DNA of 64,000 nucleotides from Moanibacter sp964542645 (lineage in GTDB: Bacteria > Verrucomicrobiota > Verrucomicrobiia > Opitutales > UBA2987): the NCBI GenBank assembly GCA_964542645.1, contig CAZIUG010000010.1:30430-94429 (forward strand), given 5' to 3'. The notes under the pieces were generated by a model that was not told where the DNA came from, searched no databases, and saw only the letters and a list, made by a program, of their open reading frames with translations. A program made the translations under genes and the position numbers. The stretch's first letter is position 1; each line of letters begins with the position of its first letter. Positions 17,515-27,208 of this stretch are shown here, piece after piece.

Positions 17515-18165
17515 ATGGCAACTGAAGAAAGAGTACTCTGTTTCAAGAGAAAGTTATTTGATCAACTGGGGGAATTTCAGGGAATTTGCCTTGATATAGA
17601 AAGATATCTGCCTGTTATAACCTCATCGAATAATCTTTGCTACCTTAATCGGAGTGATGCTGAAGTTGACAGGTCCTTCAAGCAACTGATTCCTTACGTT
17701 TTGATTTTCTGGGGAAGAAAAATTCTGCGCTATAGACGAGGTAAAAAGGGGCAAGAGTCACGATTGCACGGTCTCTATTCCGTAGGGATTGGCGGACATA
17801 TCTCAGAGGACGATCACGGGTTGTTTTCTAGCGACCAGGGTTACCAAGAAGGAATGCGGCGTGAGCTCATGGAAGAGGTGGCGATTGGTGAAGTGAAGGA
17901 TGCTGCTGTCGGACTTATTAACGATGATGATACCGATGTAGGTGCCGTTCATTTTGGAGTCGTTCACGTCTTGACGATTCCTGATCCCAAAGTCGCGCGT
18001 GGTCGTGATGGGATTACTGGGCTGGAGTTTGTTTCCTTGGATAGGGCGGTGAGTGAGATTTCTAGTTATGAGTCATGGTCGCAGATCTGCCTTGAAAATA
18101 TCGATGAGCTCCTATCGAGAGCTGCAGATAAGGGGCTCGATGTTCCTGGGCAGTTGTCGATCTAG
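17515..18165 (+). CDS. Nudix-like hydrolase domain protein with an interrupted Nudix box
   Basis: A 216-residue protein. A Nudix-type box is seen in GIGGHISEDD and then EGMRRELMEEVAIG, which carries the REUxEE core. About a dozen extra residues lie between the first Gly and the core compared with the canonical G-x5-E-x7-REUxEE spacing, resembling a family often annotated as phosphoesterase. The N-terminal ~60 residues (ICLDIERYLPVITSS) are an added domain. It should hydrolyse a nucleoside-diphosphate-linked compound if active. It follows the PhyH gene by ~165 bp on the same strand, with AGGCGG upstream of the ATG. Confidence 0.65.
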   Translation: MATEERVLCFKRKLFDQLGEFQGICLDIERYLPVITSSNNLCYLNRSDAEVDRSFKQLIPYVLIFWGRKILRYRRGKKGQESRLHGLYSVGIGGHISEDDHGLFSSDQGYQEGMRRELMEEVAIGEVKDAAVGLINDDDTDVGAVHFGVVHVLTIPDPKVARGRDGITGLEFVSLDRAVSEISSYESWSQICLENIDELLSRAADKGLDVPGQLSI

Positions 18166-18207
18166 CAGAGTCAGATCTCTGAATTATGACGTGATCGCGA
18201 ACTATTG

Positions 18208-21200
18208 CTAATCTGTCCCATCATGGCCTTCTAGGACCGTGTTTTCCTCTCGTACTTTCTCAGGTGTTCTGAGTTCGACCGAACCCTCGGCTAATGGTAG
18301 GCCATAGAGTTTTCTGAAGGCGATGCCGATATCGTTGAAAATAAGGGCCACAGTGGGAACAAGAATCAAAGTTATGAAGGTCGCGAAAAGTACTCCCCAC
18401 CCTAATGAGATACCCATGGGTACCATGAACTGCGCTTGCCGGCTCTCTTCGAACATGAGTGGCATCAGGCCTACGAAGGTAGTTAAGGAAGTTAATATCA
18501 CAGGACGGAAGCGCCGCGCTCCGGCGAGGCGGACGGCCTCTGGCAGTGACATTCCCTCGCGTCGTTGCCTATTCACAAAATCTACTAATACTAGACTGTC
18601 GTTAACAACTACGCCAGACAGGGCGAGCATACCGAGGACAGACATCATGCTGATAACATGATTTTGCGAGGGGAATAAGGACATGATGACATGCCCTAGA
18701 ATGGAGCCAACAACCCCGAAAGGTATGACCGACATGATAATTAAAGGCTGGCTGTAACTTTTGAACGGGATTGCTAATAGGACGTAAATAAGGACGAGGA
18801 CAAATATTATTCCACGTTGGAATTCTACAAAATTATCACGGACTTCGCGGGCCCTTCCTCTAAGCCCATACTCTAAACCTGGGTATCTTTCAAAGAGTTC
18901 TGGAAGATAGTTTTCTTCAATTTCGGTCTGGATGGTTTCGACATCTACTTCATCTTCGTCTGCATCCGCCCTCACTTCAATGACTCGTTTGCGGTCAACA
19001 CGCAGAATCGAGGGTGGACTCTTCCCGGGTACGATCTCCGCTACGGTCTCAAATGGCACTTCTGTCCCGTTGCCGGTTCGGATCATCATAGTATGGAGAC
19101 TGGCTATGGATTTCCGTTGCTTTTCAGGGTAACGCACCATCACCCGTACGTCATCGCGACCCCTCTGGATCCGTTGTGCTTCAGAACCAAAGAAAGCCTG
19201 TCGAACTTGCCTGGCTAACTGCGCAGCTGTTACCCCTAAGTGCTCTGCCTCGCGCTTCAATTTCAATTCAAATTCATCGGTTGCCCGGTCGAAGGAGTCC
19301 TCGATGTCATAGAGTCCATTGTAAGTTGCCAGCTTCTTCTGGAGCTCGTTGGATGCCGTTTTCAAATCTTCTACGTTCGGACCGATAAGTGTAAAAGAGA
19401 GTGCCGATCCGCTCCTCCAACCAAAGGAAAAGCTGAGTTGTTCCGCCTCTGGAATGGGCGGTACGCGGTTTCGCAGAGCCATTGTCAACTGCATGCTGCC
19501 GTAGTTTATGCCGCTCTGCTCCGTGGGAATCATCTCCACGATCACCTCCCCTCTTTCCGCTACACCGGCATTGTTCCTGGATCTAGAACGGCCTTGGAAA
19601 GGGTGACCTCCAGTAGCCGCGAAGATGTTTTTAATAATCTTGCGTCCGTGTTCCTCTTCTAGCTCCTTCTCTAAGGAGAGGGCCTCGGACTCAATCCTTT
19701 CAATATGCCCATAGGTGGTTTCAAAGGTCGTCCCCGGTGGCATAGTCAAGGAAATACTCACCGTATCCCGTGGTATGCGCGGGAAATTTCTCCAAGCAAT
19801 TCTCCCACTTAGGATGAGGCAAATGAAGACAATCAATATTGCTAAAAAGGTAGCTAGAGTTGCATAGCGGTGGTTAAGGCAGAAGTGCAATGTCGGGCGA
19901 TAGATTTTATCCACGAAGTTCTCCAACCCATTGGCAAAAAGTCGCTGGAAGCGAATGAGCGCATTCAGCTTCGTCGTCCCTTCCCTCAGGTTTTTGCAAT
20001 GTTTTAGGTGGGCAGGAAGAATCAGCTTTGATTCCACTAAGGAAAATATTAGAACCGGTATTACTACGATGGGTATCTGTTTAAAAAAAGTCCCACGTAT
20101 ACCGGTCATGGCCGCGAGTGGATAGAACGCAACCATAGTAGTGAGGATACCGAATGTTACGGGAATGGCCACTTCCTGCGTGCCTCTTATAGAAGCAGTT
20201 AGGGAATCTTCCCCACGTTGCATGTGTTGAAATACGTTCTCGCCAGTTACGATGGCATCATCTACCACGATTCCCAAAACCAAGATAAAGGAAAAAAGAG
20301 TGATCAGATTGAGAGAAACCCCTAGCAGTGGGAGAAGCATGAAGGCACCAGAGAAGGCTATAGGTATTCCCCATGCTACCCAAAAAGCTAACATCGGTCG
20401 GAGAAATAGAGCCAGTACTAACATGACGAGGATGAATCCAAAGGTGGCACTTCCCTTGAGTGTCAGCAGACGTTGCTGGATGCGTTCTGAATCATCGTCC
20501 CAGTAATCAATTACGACTCTCGAAGGCAGCGTTTCGCGAATGCCGCTTATATAATTTCTAACTGACTGGCCGATCTCGATAGCGTCTTGATTTCCTGATC
20601 GGTAGACATTGATTCCAATAGCTCGACGACCGTTAAATCGAGCTACGATCGGGGTCTCGTCGAAACCGTCCGTTACAGAAGCAATATCTCCAACCGTAAT
20701 GCGTGTGCCGTCTTCTCTAGTTAGGACTACGATGCGAGAGAATTCTTCGGTGGTATAGGCCTGCTCATTTGTTCGCAAGAGGATGCTTCCGCCCTCGGCC
20801 ATAATCCTCCCTGCCGAAAGATCGATGGAGGAATTACGAATTGCCTGGACAACTGAATCAAATGTCAGTCCGTACTGTTTCAAGGTTATTTCCGAAACCT
20901 CAAGACCGATTTCGTAAGGGCGTACCGCTTGTAGTGAGGCCAGGGAAATATTAGGTAGCGACATTATTTCGTCGCGGAGGCGCTCTCCGAGACGCTTTAG
21001 GTGCATCTCACTCATCTCAGCGGCGAGAACTACGGTGATCACACGTTCCTGATAGTCTGCCAAGGAAACTTGGGGACGTTCCGCGTCAACCGGGAAGTTG
21101 GGAATTGCATCAATCAAGTTCTTTATCTCATCGAGCGTCTTTCCCAGGTCGTAACCATCCTCGATTTCGATGGACACAGTACCGGAATTTGATGAAGCAC

Positions 21201-21453
21201 GACTCTCAATCTCCTTAATGCCTTGAACACTGTAGATTGCTTCCTCAATACGCGTGAGAATCGCCTTTTCGACTTCCGTAGGAGTTGACCCCCGATAGGG
21301 GACGGCGACCACGACCCTCCGTAGAGGAAAATCGGGAAATTCCCGCAGTACGATCTTGTAAACTGCCGCATAGACTCCTAATGCCAGGATGGCAACCATC
21401 AGCAGATTGGCGGCTACCCCGTTACGGGCGAACCATTCAATGATGCTTTTCAT
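18208..21453 (-). CDS. RND efflux transporter permease (HAE1-type)
   Basis: This 1081-residue inner-membrane pump has the standard 12-helix RND organisation. IIEWFARNGVAANLLMVAILALGVY forms TM1, a large periplasmic loop follows, TM4 carries ILVLGIVVDDAIV with the proton-relay Asp pair, a second periplasmic loop comes next, and the second half repeats the pattern (MLALSGVVVNDSLVLVDFVN). It should export lipophilic or toxic compounds using the proton gradient. It lies 33 nt downstream of its adaptor gene. No outer-membrane channel (TolC type) is encoded nearby. Confidence 0.93.
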   Translation of the reverse strand: MKSIIEWFARNGVAANLLMVAILALGVYAAVYKIVLREFPDFPLRRVVVAVPYRGSTPTEVEKAILTRIEEAIYSVQGIKEIESRASSNSGTVSIEIEDGYDLGKTLDEIKNLIDAIPNFPVDAERPQVSLADYQERVITVVLAAEMSEMHLKRLGERLRDEIMSLPNISLASLQAVRPYEIGLEVSEITLKQYGLTFDSVVQAIRNSSIDLSAGRIMAEGGSILLRTNEQAYTTEEFSRIVVLTREDGTRITVGDIASVTDGFDETPIVARFNGRRAIGINVYRSGNQDAIEIGQSVRNYISGIRETLPSRVVIDYWDDDSERIQQRLLTLKGSATFGFILVMLVLALFLRPMLAFWVAWGIPIAFSGAFMLLPLLGVSLNLITLFSFILVLGIVVDDAIVTGENVFQHMQRGEDSLTASIRGTQEVAIPVTFGILTTMVAFYPLAAMTGIRGTFFKQIPIVVIPVLIFSLVESKLILPAHLKHCKNLREGTTKLNALIRFQRLFANGLENFVDKIYRPTLHFCLNHRYATLATFLAILIVFICLILSGRIAWRNFPRIPRDTVSISLTMPPGTTFETTYGHIERIESEALSLEKELEEEHGRKIIKNIFAATGGHPFQGRSRSRNNAGVAERGEVIVEMIPTEQSGINYGSMQLTMALRNRVPPIPEAEQLSFSFGWRSGSALSFTLIGPNVEDLKTASNELQKKLATYNGLYDIEDSFDRATDEFELKLKREAEHLGVTAAQLARQVRQAFFGSEAQRIQRGRDDVRVMVRYPEKQRKSIASLHTMMIRTGNGTEVPFETVAEIVPGKSPPSILRVDRKRVIEVRADADEDEVDVETIQTEIEENYLPELFERYPGLEYGLRGRAREVRDNFVEFQRGIIFVLVLIYVLLAIPFKSYSQPLIIMSVIPFGVVGSILGHVIMSLFPSQNHVISMMSVLGMLALSGVVVNDSLVLVDFVNRQRREGMSLPEAVRLAGARRFRPVILTSLTTFVGLMPLMFEESRQAQFMVPMGISLGWGVLFATFITLILVPTVALIFNDIGIAFRKLYGLPLAEGSVELRTPEKVREENTVLEGHDGTD

Positions 21454-21486
21454 ATTCCGATCATCTCATTCTTTACAGAATGGATA

Positions 21487-22929
21487 TTAGCGTAGTCTTT
21501 GTCCTTGTTTGCTAGAAAGGTTGATCCCTTGGCGTTTAGCCCAATCTCTTATTTCTCTCATCGTAAGTTGGATCCCTTTACGATCGCCTTTGCTGACAGC
21601 CTCATCTAGCTTCTGTTTGAGATTTTCGGGCAAGGACTTGCCCCCCGGAATTTTTGCCATCAGATTAGCAACAAGGGATCCATGTCCCCTATCCATAATC
21701 AGCTTGTCTCTTGATGGTTCGATCACATTGGTATCGATCAAGGAGTCACCTTTTTGCGAAAAATCTTCTTGTTCTTTCGCGAGGACTGGAAGCCCCTCAA
21801 GCACTAGAGGGAGATCTGTCAGGTTCAGGAGATCGCCTGCAGTGATTCCTTCCCCAACCACGATGTGCTCATCATCATGCCAAAGGATCTCCACGTCCGT
21901 TCGTCTCAAACGGTTCTCGTTGTCCACTATTAGCACATATTGATTTTCTTTTAAGAGTTTTCGTGGCAGGACGAATACTTCGGCTATGGTTTTCCCAGTA
22001 ATTTCAGCCAACACAAATGTCCCCACTTTCAGGGGCGGTTTTTTGTTCACTGTTCGACCATATGGATTACGTACCTGGGCGATGATAAATAATTGTCGGC
22101 TACGTGTGTCGATGGACCCCTCGGCTCGTACGACACGACCTTCCCATTGATAGGTCGTGCCAGCCGCTTTGTGCCTCAAAACAACCATGGGGCCATCAGG
22201 GAAATCCGGATTCTCTCCCCGATAGACTTCTTCGAGGTCGAGATATCGAAGTTGATTCTCCGTCAGGGGCAGACGTACTTCGGCAAAATCCACCGCGTAA
22301 ATGCGAGCCAGTTGGATTCCTTGCGAAACAAATTGACCAACATCTACATTTTTCGTCAGCACGCGTCCGGCAAAGGGTGCACGTATCCTAGTCCTCTCAA
22401 GATTTTTCCTAGCGTTTGCCACTCTTGATTGAGCCGCAGCCACCTTTGCCTTCGCCAGTTGATAATACGGTTCTCGTCGTGCAAGAGATGAAGGTGCCCC
22501 CAGGTTTAATCGCTCGAGATCCAATTGGGCTTGGTCGTAGCGAGCCTTTTCTTCCGCTGCTTCCAGTTCTCTCTGAACCAGAGTCGACTCCGCCACAGTC
22601 AATTCCATCGCATAATCACTGGGATCGATTTTCAATAGTATATCACCTTCCTCGAAGAATCCTCCTTCCCTGAAGCTGGGGGATATAGATATAATCCTAC
22701 CTCGGACTTCTGTTGCCAACGCACTTTGAGTCCGTGCCCTTACCGTACCCTGCGACTTCAGAGTTACGGTGTACTCCCTTGGCTTCGCGACTACAACATC
22801 AACTTCCGGGATTGTCGAACGGGTAGGGCGCTGCCGGGGTTCGGGTTTGGTCGCAATCAGGTACCACCCCATGGATATGGCGATTCCGAGAATCAAAAAC
22901 GGTAATGAAATCCTAATAACTCTCATCAC
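21487..22929 (-). CDS. RND efflux periplasmic adaptor (membrane-fusion protein)
   Basis: This 480-residue adaptor has an N-terminal anchor (ISLPFLILGIAISMGWYLI) and a lipoyl-type half domain (KSQGTVRARTQSALATEVRGRI). An alpha-hairpin (TLVQRELEAAEEKARYDQAQL) comes next, then the second lipoyl half (RTRIRAPFAGRVLTKNVDVGQFV) and the beta-barrel. It couples the permease to an outer-membrane channel. Unusually, about 80 residues follow the normal C-terminus: a basic, helical, proline-poor tail (SLPENLKQKLDEAVSKGDRK) of unknown purpose. It is first in a two-gene operon with the permease. Confidence 0.9.
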   Translation of the reverse strand: MMRVIRISLPFLILGIAISMGWYLIATKPEPRQRPTRSTIPEVDVVVAKPREYTVTLKSQGTVRARTQSALATEVRGRIISISPSFREGGFFEEGDILLKIDPSDYAMELTVAESTLVQRELEAAEEKARYDQAQLDLERLNLGAPSSLARREPYYQLAKAKVAAAQSRVANARKNLERTRIRAPFAGRVLTKNVDVGQFVSQGIQLARIYAVDFAEVRLPLTENQLRYLDLEEVYRGENPDFPDGPMVVLRHKAAGTTYQWEGRVVRAEGSIDTRSRQLFIIAQVRNPYGRTVNKKPPLKVGTFVLAEITGKTIAEVFVLPRKLLKENQYVLIVDNENRLRRTDVEILWHDDEHIVVGEGITAGDLLNLTDLPLVLEGLPVLAKEQEDFSQKGDSLIDTNVIEPSRDKLIMDRGHGSLVANLMAKIPGGKSLPENLKQKLDEAVSKGDRKGIQLTMREIRDWAKRQGINLSSKQGQRLR

Positions 22930-23293
22930 TTAACTTTAAGCCAAAATACTGTAGGGCTTTTAATAATAGCGCAAATCTTCAATTCGGCCATTTTCCTGTT
23001 GTTGCAGCTATGGTAATATGAAATTGGTCATTTTATTGTTCATGTAAATATTAAGGGATGAAGTTGAGGATCTGAGAATTCTCTAAAGGGAGATGTTATA
23101 GGGAAATGTTATAGCTGGATAAGGTCGTCGATTTTTGTACTGAATCGACACTGTATTGGGTGCAAAAGTAGTATAGGGAACTACGCAACCTGGGTCGGGG
23201 GACTTACAGGGGGTCTTGTGGTAGAAGGTCTCTGGCGAAGATCGGATCTATCTCAGATTGCTCAAAAGTTGGGATGACCGTTGAAGCTCCAGG
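22930..23293. other. Non-coding interval
   Basis: About 360 bases upstream of the RND operon. A short tandem repeat of ATGTTATAG with flanking GGGA/A occurs near 23090-23115. No gene was recognised. Confidence 0.45.
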
Positions 23294-24499
23294 TTAACCC
23301 AGAGTCTGAAAAGGTTCCCACTTTTCTCCTGCCTCCACGGCTTGTCGTTCCAGCTCTCCTCGCCATCCCACTAGCTCACCGCCTTTAATTCGTTCGATGT
23401 CGAACTCCGTGTACCGATCTTCGAGTGTTTCACCTAGTTTTTGTTTTTCTGCCCAGCGATCCCAGGTAGTTTTCATCCATTTGTGAGGCAAGGCTTCTCG
23501 AACCGATGGGTCGAGTTGCCAGGCGTGTCGTGCATCCGCTACCTTGGGTTCTTCGGTAGGTGGCCCCTCCCATTTAGACCAACCAATAGATAAAGTGTTC
23601 CGCTCCCGTTTGGGAACCGTGTGTCCTGTATGAATGTTAGAGCCTATGCGAATGAGTGCTTCCCCGGGTTTTAGGCGGATCGCAACTTGATCTGGGAGAG
23701 GATCTATGCCGTTCCAACTAGGGGTGTATGGCACCCCCAAATCCTTCATCTTTTGGGGAAGGAGAACGTCATATTCGAAGGGAGTTCGCCATCTTTTATG
23801 GCTGCCTGGAATTAGCTCGTGACACTCCTCATCAACCAAGGCCAGGAAAAGGTTTACTCCATTCCGTTCCCGTAGAGACGCTGCATTCTTTTCCTGGATT
23901 TCTTTCCAACGGATTTTTTCGACTTCTTCAGAATAGTCGTCGAGCGTTGATCCTCGGTCATCTCGTTGTGCTCTATGAGGCGCGCCAGTGCCCCACCAGG
24001 TTGCATCACGGTGCCAGCCTAATTTGTGCTCATTCTTGCGAGGATTACACCATAAAAGCATGCCAGTCATCTCCAGTTCATGAGGCTTAAGGTCGCACCA
24101 AGAATGGACAAAATTCAAAAAATCGGGTGATCCAAGGAACTGTGCGAAGCACGGTTCCTTAAAGGCTGGGTGGATGAGTCCACGGATAGCCCAAGCTTCG
24201 TGTGCTTTCGCTCGATGAACATAGCCTTTTGAACAATCGAGTTTGCTGTAACCGTATTCAGGAGCACACGCCTCAGTAATCCGACGACCAGCTTCGCGCA
24301 GGATGGGAATCCATGGACTCCCGACAAAATCTGTGATAATTACGAACCCATGCTCCTCCAAATGGGCCAGTCGCTGTGAAGTTGCCCCAGGCGCAGCAAG
24401 TCCGGGCATAGAATCGGCGAAAGCCGTGGCGTGGTAATTGATATGAGAGTTAACGCAGGAGGGATCTTGGAACACACCCGATTTTTGCTGCGAGCTCAT
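23294..24499 (-). CDS. PhyH-family dioxygenase, long form
   Basis: The frame opens at 24643, but the ATG at 24499 (MSSQQKSGVF) has AGGATGG just upstream and gives a 401-residue protein; the upstream extension looks non-coding. Metal ligands are His163 and Asp165 (GWHRDATWW), with a distal His in SNIHTGHTVP and the arginine in RERNTLSIGW. HLEEHGFVIITDFVG is the usual N-terminal PhyH block. It is over 100 residues longer than the other PhyH proteins here, with a charged insert rich in Glu/Lys/Arg around residues 175-230 and a longer C-terminus. It is divergent from an Ldh_2-family dehydrogenase, suggesting joint regulation. Confidence 0.85.
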   Translation of the reverse strand: MSSQQKSGVFQDPSCVNSHINYHATAFADSMPGLAAPGATSQRLAHLEEHGFVIITDFVGSPWIPILREAGRRITEACAPEYGYSKLDCSKGYVHRAKAHEAWAIRGLIHPAFKEPCFAQFLGSPDFLNFVHSWCDLKPHELEMTGMLLWCNPRKNEHKLGWHRDATWWGTGAPHRAQRDDRGSTLDDYSEEVEKIRWKEIQEKNAASLRERNGVNLFLALVDEECHELIPGSHKRWRTPFEYDVLLPQKMKDLGVPYTPSWNGIDPLPDQVAIRLKPGEALIRIGSNIHTGHTVPKRERNTLSIGWSKWEGPPTEEPKVADARHAWQLDPSVREALPHKWMKTTWDRWAEKQKLGETLEDRYTEFDIERIKGGELVGWRGELERQAVEAGEKWEPFQTLG

Positions 24500-24791
24500 A
24501 TTTCCATCCTGGGAAAGGTGGATAATAGGGTCAAGAATCTTAACGAATAATAATGACTCATGAAAGTATCGGTTAAATAATACCAATGAGAGTTGGACCC
24601 TAATATTTTTCGCTGGTCCCCCTTCGCTTGACCCAGTACCCAAAAAATTGCTTTATTACAAAGAGTTCTCTGCGATCAACCCAGGAATCAGGATTATAAA
24701 TGCAGTTCCTTTAAGCTAGGATAGAGTCCTGGCGCAGAGATTCTTTAGTGTCGAAGATTTACGTAAGCATCATCAAACAAGGAGCCTATTC

Positions 24792-25868
24792 ATGACTGAC
24801 TCAACCCGAAAGAATATTCAACCCGATGACCTAAGGAGATTTTGCACTGCTGCTATGGTCGAAGCCGGTCTCAGCGAAGAGGACGCCGCACTTAGTGCCA
24901 ACGTCTTCGTCAAAACCGATACATGGGGTACTTTCACCCATGGGACTAGGCAGATACGGGGGTTGATGAAGAATGCTCGTCGTGGCCGTCTGGTTGCGAA
25001 AGCCAGGGAGAAGATTGTGAATGAAGGACCGTCTTGGGCTATTATCGACGCCTGTGACGGCATGCCACCATCCATTTGCTGTCGTGCCATTCAGTTGGCC
25101 GTAAAAAAAGCCCGAGATAGTGGCATGTGTTACATCGGCATTCGAGGTAGTAGTCATTACGGTGCTGCTGGATTTTACGCCAATCTAATTGCCGAAAACG
25201 GGATGATTGGTCTATCTATGTGCAACGTAGAACCCTGCATGACCGTACCGGGAGGAAAGAGCAAAATTCTGGGGACTAATCCAATAGCCTATGCTGCTCC
25301 CACGGGTACAGATCGTACCATTATGCTGGATATTGCTACCAGTGCAGTTGCGGCCACAAAAATATTCGCAGCTAAGAATGAAGGTCGCAGCATACCGGAT
25401 ACATGGTTGGTGGATGAGGACGGAATCCCCACCACCGATCCCAACGAGTTTCCGGAAAAAGGGGCACAACTTCCCATGGCTGGTCACAAAGGATACGGGT
25501 TGGCGGTGTTAGTGGAGTTGCTAACGGCCACCCTATCAGGCGCGGCAATGATGGGTGGAGTCCAGAGTTGGGTGGCAGATACTGATGAGTCTTCTAATCA
25601 GGGGCACGCTTTCCTAGCCATTAACGTTGGATCTATGATGCCGCTTGCCGAATTTTGTGCCCGGATTGCCTCCTTGAGTGACGAGATAAAGGGTGCTTCC
25701 ATGGCTAAGGGGGGAAGGATTTTTTTGCCGGGTGAAATCGAATGGAACAATCGAGAGAAAGTCCTCATCGAAGGAATTTCGATGCCTGAGGATGTTTTGA
25801 TCAGTTTGCGGGGTCTGGCCGAAGATAGCGGGATAAACCCCGCTGATTTCAATTTGGATCTGGGTTAA
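24792..25868 (+). CDS. Malate/L-lactate/ureidoglycolate dehydrogenase family (Ldh_2)
   Basis: This 358-residue NAD(P)-dependent 2-hydroxyacid dehydrogenase has the PF02615 fold. Visible landmarks are TWGTFTHGTRQI (substrate arginine and the H-G-x-R motif), GIRGSSHYGAAGFYA with the catalytic His, KILGTNPIAYAAPT, the conserved MLDIATSAVAATKI, and GHKGYGLAVLVELL. Members interconvert 2-oxo acids with malate, lactate, ureidoglycolate or sulfolactate. Ribosome site AAGGAG lies 9 nt upstream of the ATG. In this sugar-acid neighbourhood a hydroxy-acid oxidation step is plausible; the exact substrate is open. Confidence 0.88.
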   Translation: MTDSTRKNIQPDDLRRFCTAAMVEAGLSEEDAALSANVFVKTDTWGTFTHGTRQIRGLMKNARRGRLVAKAREKIVNEGPSWAIIDACDGMPPSICCRAIQLAVKKARDSGMCYIGIRGSSHYGAAGFYANLIAENGMIGLSMCNVEPCMTVPGGKSKILGTNPIAYAAPTGTDRTIMLDIATSAVAATKIFAAKNEGRSIPDTWLVDEDGIPTTDPNEFPEKGAQLPMAGHKGYGLAVLVELLTATLSGAAMMGGVQSWVADTDESSNQGHAFLAINVGSMMPLAEFCARIASLSDEIKGASMAKGGRIFLPGEIEWNNREKVLIEGISMPEDVLISLRGLAEDSGINPADFNLDLG

Positions 25869-26138
25869 AATTCGCAAGTTCCTCTTTGAGACGTCGCCCG
25901 ACGATCTTTGCCTCTCCGGGGTTTTAATATCATGGGGTCAACGATAATCCGACCTCTAGGAAGACAGAGTGCAATAGAGGGATTGTCTTGAAGTAGAGTT
26001 GCAGCGATTCGGCACGCTCTCGCTCAATCTTGGCCAACCGAGACGATTGAATAGCCCTGTGTTGAACCCATTGGGATCTTAATCTTCCTCCTTCAGGCTA
26101 CCTAGAAGGGGTGTTAAAGCTGAGCAATCTCTTCCAGC

Positions 26139-26903
26139 CTAGAGGCTTAAAGATCCTTCTTTTTCCAAGGATGACACAGTGTAAGTATGAGAAATGGATC
26201 TCTCCAGGACGGGGTCATATATTTCAAAGTGAAAATCAGATGGGAAGGTGACCTCACTTAGAGTTGACTGGCCCTGATAAATATGAGGTGGAACAGATGG
26301 CAGTACATCGCCGGATCCGCTTAAAAGAATGCTCCCGTCCTCTTTGAGCCACGAATATTGGTCTAAGTAATAATCTGGATCGAGTAATTCTTCCAGTCTA
26401 AATTCCTGATAAGCAATCTCTCGTCCGGATTCCGTGATAAAACTTTTTAGTACGAGAGCATTCCAGTGTCCCTTTACATCGTCGTACAGCCAGCCTTCAC
26501 TCGCAACGATCGTCGGCACCATTTGCTTTGACTTAGCCGTATCGAAAACCTTGCCCAACATGCTTGTCCAAAGTTCTTCTAGAGTCCTGTCATTATGGTC
26601 GCTACCGACAGAAATGTAGATTTGCCCCTTGTTCGAAATGACTACGAATTCCACCTCACCAGAGGTTTGAGATCCTTGCACTTCTATCTCATCTTCACCA
26701 GTTAAAAGGTACCGGCTTTTCAAGCAGATACCGGCTGCTGGGTGAATCTGGTAACCCTTCCCTCTGATTTCCTCCAGTAACTGATTAGTTGAATCGATGT
26801 CGCGTGCGGCGTGACGAGAGCAGCCTAACTTCTTTACTTCGATGTTAATTGAGTAGGATTTGCTCCCAACAGGGTAAATTTTCAACGGAAGTGTATTTTT
26901 CAT
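26139..26903 (-). CDS. DUF2848 family protein
   Basis: The natural start is the ATG at 26903 (MKNTLPLKIYPV), giving 254 residues; the frame extends upstream to a TTG at 27008 without family similarity. DUF2848 hallmarks are present: HAARDIDSTNQLLEEIRGKG, a TGEDEIEVQGSQTSGEVEF block, YISVGSDHNDRTLE, and GHWNALVLKSFI. The fold is thought to resemble fumarylacetoacetate hydrolase-like proteins, but no reaction is established to my knowledge. The extra ~50 C-terminal residues (after residue ~205) read like a small beta domain. It is on the minus strand, downstream of the 394-aa conserved unknown. Confidence 0.78.
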   Translation of the reverse strand: MKNTLPLKIYPVGSKSYSINIEVKKLGCSRHAARDIDSTNQLLEEIRGKGYQIHPAAGICLKSRYLLTGEDEIEVQGSQTSGEVEFVVISNKGQIYISVGSDHNDRTLEELWTSMLGKVFDTAKSKQMVPTIVASEGWLYDDVKGHWNALVLKSFITESGREIAYQEFRLEELLDPDYYLDQYSWLKEDGSILLSGSGDVLPSVPPHIYQGQSTLSEVTFPSDFHFEIYDPVLERSISHTYTVSSLEKEGSLSL

Positions 26904-27208
26904 TAGCATGTGAGGTAGTCTCCGGGATTGCGACGATGTCAAGCAAGTGGAATCCTGCGGCCACTGGTTCCGAAACATAGGGTTTTCTTGGAATGAATTT
27001 GTAATCAACTTGGCCGTCTGAGTTGTGACTTTACGGGCCCCCTTTGCGCCCTCGTCCGATTAGGATGATGGCAAATACATCTGCTATACGGGCTTCAATC
27101 CATCCATTGGCTGGAACGGAGGAGAACGGGTCACGTTTTCGGTTTATGGAGTCTTTGGTTAGGTGTCATGAAAGTTTATGTACCCCTATCCAAAAATCAT
27201 ATCGTTAA

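Noticed and set aside
24500..24643. N-terminal extension of the long PhyH frame
   Set aside because: No family similarity; the ATG at 24499 has AGGATGG upstream.
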